Source of the DNA: Sclerotinia nivalis
Lineage: Eukaryota > Ascomycota > Leotiomycetes > Helotiales > Sclerotiniaceae
DNA: 64,000 bases
Direction: 5' to 3'
Assembly: GCA_029531795.1 (NCBI GenBank)
Contig: JAPEIS010000001.1
Span: forward strand, 6,200,001-6,264,000
Of this stretch, positions 60,546 to 64,000 are shown piece by piece; within the stretch, counting starts at the first letter, position 1, and every line of letters begins with the position of its first letter. The translations under genes were made by a program, and so were the position numbers. The notes under the pieces were generated by a model. It worked only from the letters and a program-made list of their open reading frames with translations, was not told where the DNA came from and made no database searches.

Positions 60546-63500
60546 CTACATCTTCTTCTCCGTCGTCTTCTCGGAATCCTTCTTGAAAAGTTTTCCCAAG
60601 GAGCCCAACTTTTCCTTGAAACTCTTCCCGCTACTCTTCCTTACTCTAATAAAATAATACAAGAACACCGCCATGAAGATGTTGAAAAAGATATAAGCAA
60701 ACACGATACCATAGTTTCTCCATCGAGTATCATAGCTAATGGATACCGAAGCGAGGTATTGATCTGCGTTGGATGATGAACAGTAGTGACAATCTGATGT
60801 AGCTTCAGGGTTATAGATGGAACCACCTGCTGCGGTAGCGTAAGATTGGAGATAACTTCCACAGGTTTCGCCGGCGGGTGGTTGCATTATTGCGAGTTCG
60901 CTTTTGGCACATGTTACTTCACGACCGGAAAGACCTGTAGATACAATAGCCGAGACGAGATCTGGATATTTGTTAGTTTGTACCTTGGCCAGTGTTGAGG
61001 AATAAACTTACAAGTCAGAGGTGAAACACGATACATGAAAATCCAAAAACGAGGAAGAGCTGTTGGAGGTTGGAAAACTCCGTTAAAGGTAAGTGTGAGT
61101 GAGAACATTAGCGTAGCGATATTGCCCGCAGTTTCAGCATCAGGAAGAGCGGAAATAAGCATATGAGCAAATGTACTAGCAAAGACGAAGAATTGAATCA
61201 AGAGTAGAAGAATAAGGCCTTGACGACTAGATGGGGGGATGCCGGTGCTTGTATAAATTGGGTAGAAGTAGGATACGAATACCATGATACCAAGTAGAAT
61301 TTGATACGGGATTTCGACGACAATATTGGCGATGATGAAAGCTTTCCAGCTATAAGCTTTCGATGGTCTTTCGCGAACCTCATAAAGATCTCTTTGAAGG
61401 ATAAATCTAGGCATAATTTGTTGTACGAGGGTTGTGAAGATAGTTGTTATCATGAAGATTGAGAAGATAACATCTTGAAGACCTTGTTGAGATGCATCGG
61501 CGTGAAAGAATGAGAAACCGATGAAGAGTGCAGATGCGACACCAAGGAGAAGCTTGGAGTATACATATCCAGGAGTACGCCAATATTGTTGAAACACACG
61601 CTTCGTAACTTCCAAAAGTTGAATAGTGAACGGCATGGCGAATTCGTCTTGGGAACCAGGATTATTTTGAGATGATTGATGACCCAATTCTTGTTGGATG
61701 CGTGAAATTTCCGTTTGAATAGCCTTTGCTTCATCACTATCTTTCCATACTTGATGCCTATATTCAATTAGTTTTAGTGGTACCGATGAACAGGATTCGT
61801 TCTTACCAATCTTGAGTAGATTTTCCTTGAGCTCCGGCACCAACCATTGTCAACATATACTCTGCTGGATTTTCATCCTCTCCACATTTATCCGCACCAT
61901 GAGACTCAAAATAGTTAAGTAAAGTCTCCGAGTTGTGACCAATATCTCCAAAGTAAACAGTCTTTCCACCCTTTGCTAAGAATAACAATCGATCAAATTC
62001 CTGAAACAGAATAGCACTAGGTTGATGAATAGTAGCCAAGACGGCCTGTCCATTATCGGCCAACTTTCTCAAGAAAGAAACGATTGCCCATGAAGATTGT
62101 GAATCCAAACCTGAGGTAGGCTCATCTAAGAAGAGTAATAGTGCAGGTTTAGCAGCTAACTCGACACCAATAGTCAAGAGCTTCCTTTGCTCCACGTTCA
62201 ATCCTTCTCCTGGGACACCAACGACTGCTTCTGAGAAGTCTTCCATATTCAGCATCTTGATAACCTCTTCCACGAAATCAAACTTTTCTTTCTTGGAAAC
62301 AGATTTTGGTTGACGTAGCATAGCCGAGAATCGAAGAGCTTCCCTAACAGTGGTGGTTTCGAGATGTAAATCTTGTTGTTGAACGTATCCGGTTTTTCGT
62401 TGAAATGATTCGTCGAGAGGTTTTCCGCTAACCAACATATCACCGGTAATAACTCCCATAGAAACTCTCTGAGCGAGGACATCGAGTAATGTTGTTTTTC
62501 CCGCACCAGAAACACCCATCAAAGCTGTTAAAGTTCCAGGCTTTACCCATCCGGATACATTATCGAGAAGTCTGCGAGGTTCGTTCTTAATCTTGATATC
62601 GTAACACACATTTCTCCATGTAAATACGTCCGTTTGGGGTGCCAATGCCTGAACATCTCTTCCCTGTTTGTCTGAGTTAATCTCTTTGGCATCTGCACCA
62701 GTGCTGACGTGTGCTTCCTCATCATTCTTTGCGGCTCGCTCGGCAGCTAGTAAATCCTCTGGTACATGTCCACGACGGAAGACCAAAACTTCAGCTTTAC
62801 TGTCTGTAGAGGAGTTGTACTCGGTTGCAAGGAGATAGAAGGCTAAGAAGAAAATCATAAATGCAAACAAAAATCCCAAATTACGCCATATGTGGGAATA
62901 AGAGTATTGAAACGCTGCTTGCATATAATCATCGCCACTGACAGTAGTGGAACCGACAACAGAACCAGCAACAGCACAAATAAAGGTATTGCCATCTTGA
63001 ACATAGCCGGGACCTGTAGGTACCAAAGTCGAGCAGGTAAATTCCTGTCCATGTAACTCATTGACGAATAAAGCCTCAAATGCATATGCAACTGGATTGA
63101 TCCATGAAATCCACTTGAACCAAGGATGCATCAGTGGTCTAGGGATAACAAAACCAGTATAGATGACAATTGCAAGTGTGGCTACACCAGCAATAGCCAG
63201 TGCTTGAGAAATCGTTTTCGTTGCTGCTGCAATACTACGGTATATTTGACTCATCTAAAATGGTTGTTAAAACTCGGAAAAATACACCACAGGCAGGAGA
63301 TACTTACAGTCAGGATGGCCACAAAATTAAACAAAAAGAAGATGAAGAATGCACCTGCCTCTCTTTTCAGACCCGCAAGAAAGTATAAAATAATGTTGAA
63401 ACCGGTTGCAATGGCGAATTTCACCGGTATATCGACAACGACACCAGCCAAAGCTTCAGTGAAAGGATGATAGAATGCGTAAGATGCTTGTTTTTCGACA

Positions 63501-64000
63501 ATCGGTCTTTGAGAATATAGATTATTGATTTCGGATATGGCAATCAGAGCGTTGAGCAATACGGCGAAGAAAAGAACACCTCCTTTTTGAAAGAAACTTG
63601 CTGTAGTACTCGGGGTATCATAGTAAATAGATCCGATGATCAAAGCCATGGCCATCTGACCTACGATTGTCGTAACCGTAGAAGTTTTGTCGTTCCATAA
63701 ACGTTGAACTGCTCGCTTTGCGCAATATTTCGTTTGCATCATGATGCTGACAGTGTATGGTGACTCGGGTCGTAGGTGATCAGCTTGCATACCCTTTCGA
63801 CTTGCTTTGAATTGTTCCAATGTTTTGCCTCCCATAGGGAACTCCTCTTCGTGTGATTTCACTTCTTTCATCATGTTCTTGAATATTTTCGAATCTTTGA
63901 AGTATTTCTCGAATTCCTCAGGGGTCCTAGGAACCTTTTTCTCGAAGCCTGGTCTCGCTTTACGTTCTGAAGTATTAGTGATTGAAGTCAAAAAGTCACC
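60546..64000 (-). CDS. PDR-type ABC (ABCG) transporter, 5' part outside window
   Basis: Exons on the minus strand: 63308 to beyond 64000, 61807-63254, 61012-61757 and 60546-60961; all three introns keep phase. The visible protein (about 1,100 aa) begins just after the first nucleotide-binding domain with [17 protein letters not shown], then the first six-helix membrane domain. The second ABC domain has Walker [10 protein letters not shown], signature-region [15 protein letters not shown] and Walker [14 protein letters not shown]. The second membrane domain and a Cys-containing external loop follow (AGETCGSYL ... CHYC). The tail is Lys-rich. Full-size (NBD-TMD)2 transporters of this class export fungicides, plant defence compounds and lipids at the plasma membrane. 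The substrate cannot be told from sequence. Confidence 0.94.

Overview
The window looks like nuclear DNA of a filamentous ascomycete. Genes carry short introns (about 45-140 bp) with GTATGT/GTAAGT-type donors, CTAAC/CTGAC-like branch sites and YAG acceptors. Starts sit in CAAAATG-type contexts, and a large AT-rich block is saturated with G:C to A:T changes typical of repeat-induced point mutation (RIP). Gene content (striatin/PRO11, an eqolisin acid protease, an HSPA12-like ATPase, a PDR-type ABC transporter, EthD and F-box proteins) suggests Pezizomycotina. A leotiomycete such as a Sclerotiniaceae member is my best guess, but that is inference.

Layout. 1-27 kb is ordinary gene-bearing DNA: a partial gene at the left edge, an EthD-like protein, an F-box protein (-), an 11-exon putative HExxH zinc-peptidase-like gene, an unrecognised gene, PHO88/SND3, RAD14/XPA, striatin, a decayed gene at 18.6-19.7 kb, PIG-P/GPI19 (-), a secreted eqolisin and an eight-exon HSPA12-like gene (-). 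Most gene models were rebuilt by matching splice sites to reading phase.

28.0-55.0 kb is one 27-kb nest of transposons whose order of arrival can be read from target-site duplications (TSDs). A Fot1/pogo-like element (28021-55031, 42-bp inverted repeats, TA TSD) landed in a Ser/Thr-rich membrane-protein gene (halves at 27230-28020 and 55032-55685). A Ty3/gypsy-like element (28570-53390, 213-bp LTRs, TSD GCTCT) then landed in the Fot1-like transposase gene. Two more copies of that family landed in it: one inside its 5' LTR (47869-53228) and one in its 3' internal part in opposite orientation (29014-42842). The latter copy was hit by a different gypsy-like element with 163-bp LTRs (29954-36703, TSD TATAT) and by a Tc1/mariner element (39259-40691). 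The mariner in turn carries a 104-bp solo-LTR-like insertion (40023-40126, TSD GATGC). All coding remnants are broken, with Trp and Gln codons turned into stops and lost zinc-knuckle and catalytic residues, as RIP would leave them.

55.0-64 kb returns to genes: the 3' half of the split gene, a NACHT/HeLo-type N-terminal-domain-like protein, a frameshifted and N-truncated gene next to a truncated SDR fragment with a small MITE-like repeat at the join, and the 3' two-thirds of a PDR-type ABC transporter (-) running off the right edge.

Functional links are loose: the housekeeping genes (ER translocation, DNA repair, GPI anchor synthesis, STRIPAK scaffold) are not a pathway. No CRISPR, rRNA or convincing tRNA was seen.
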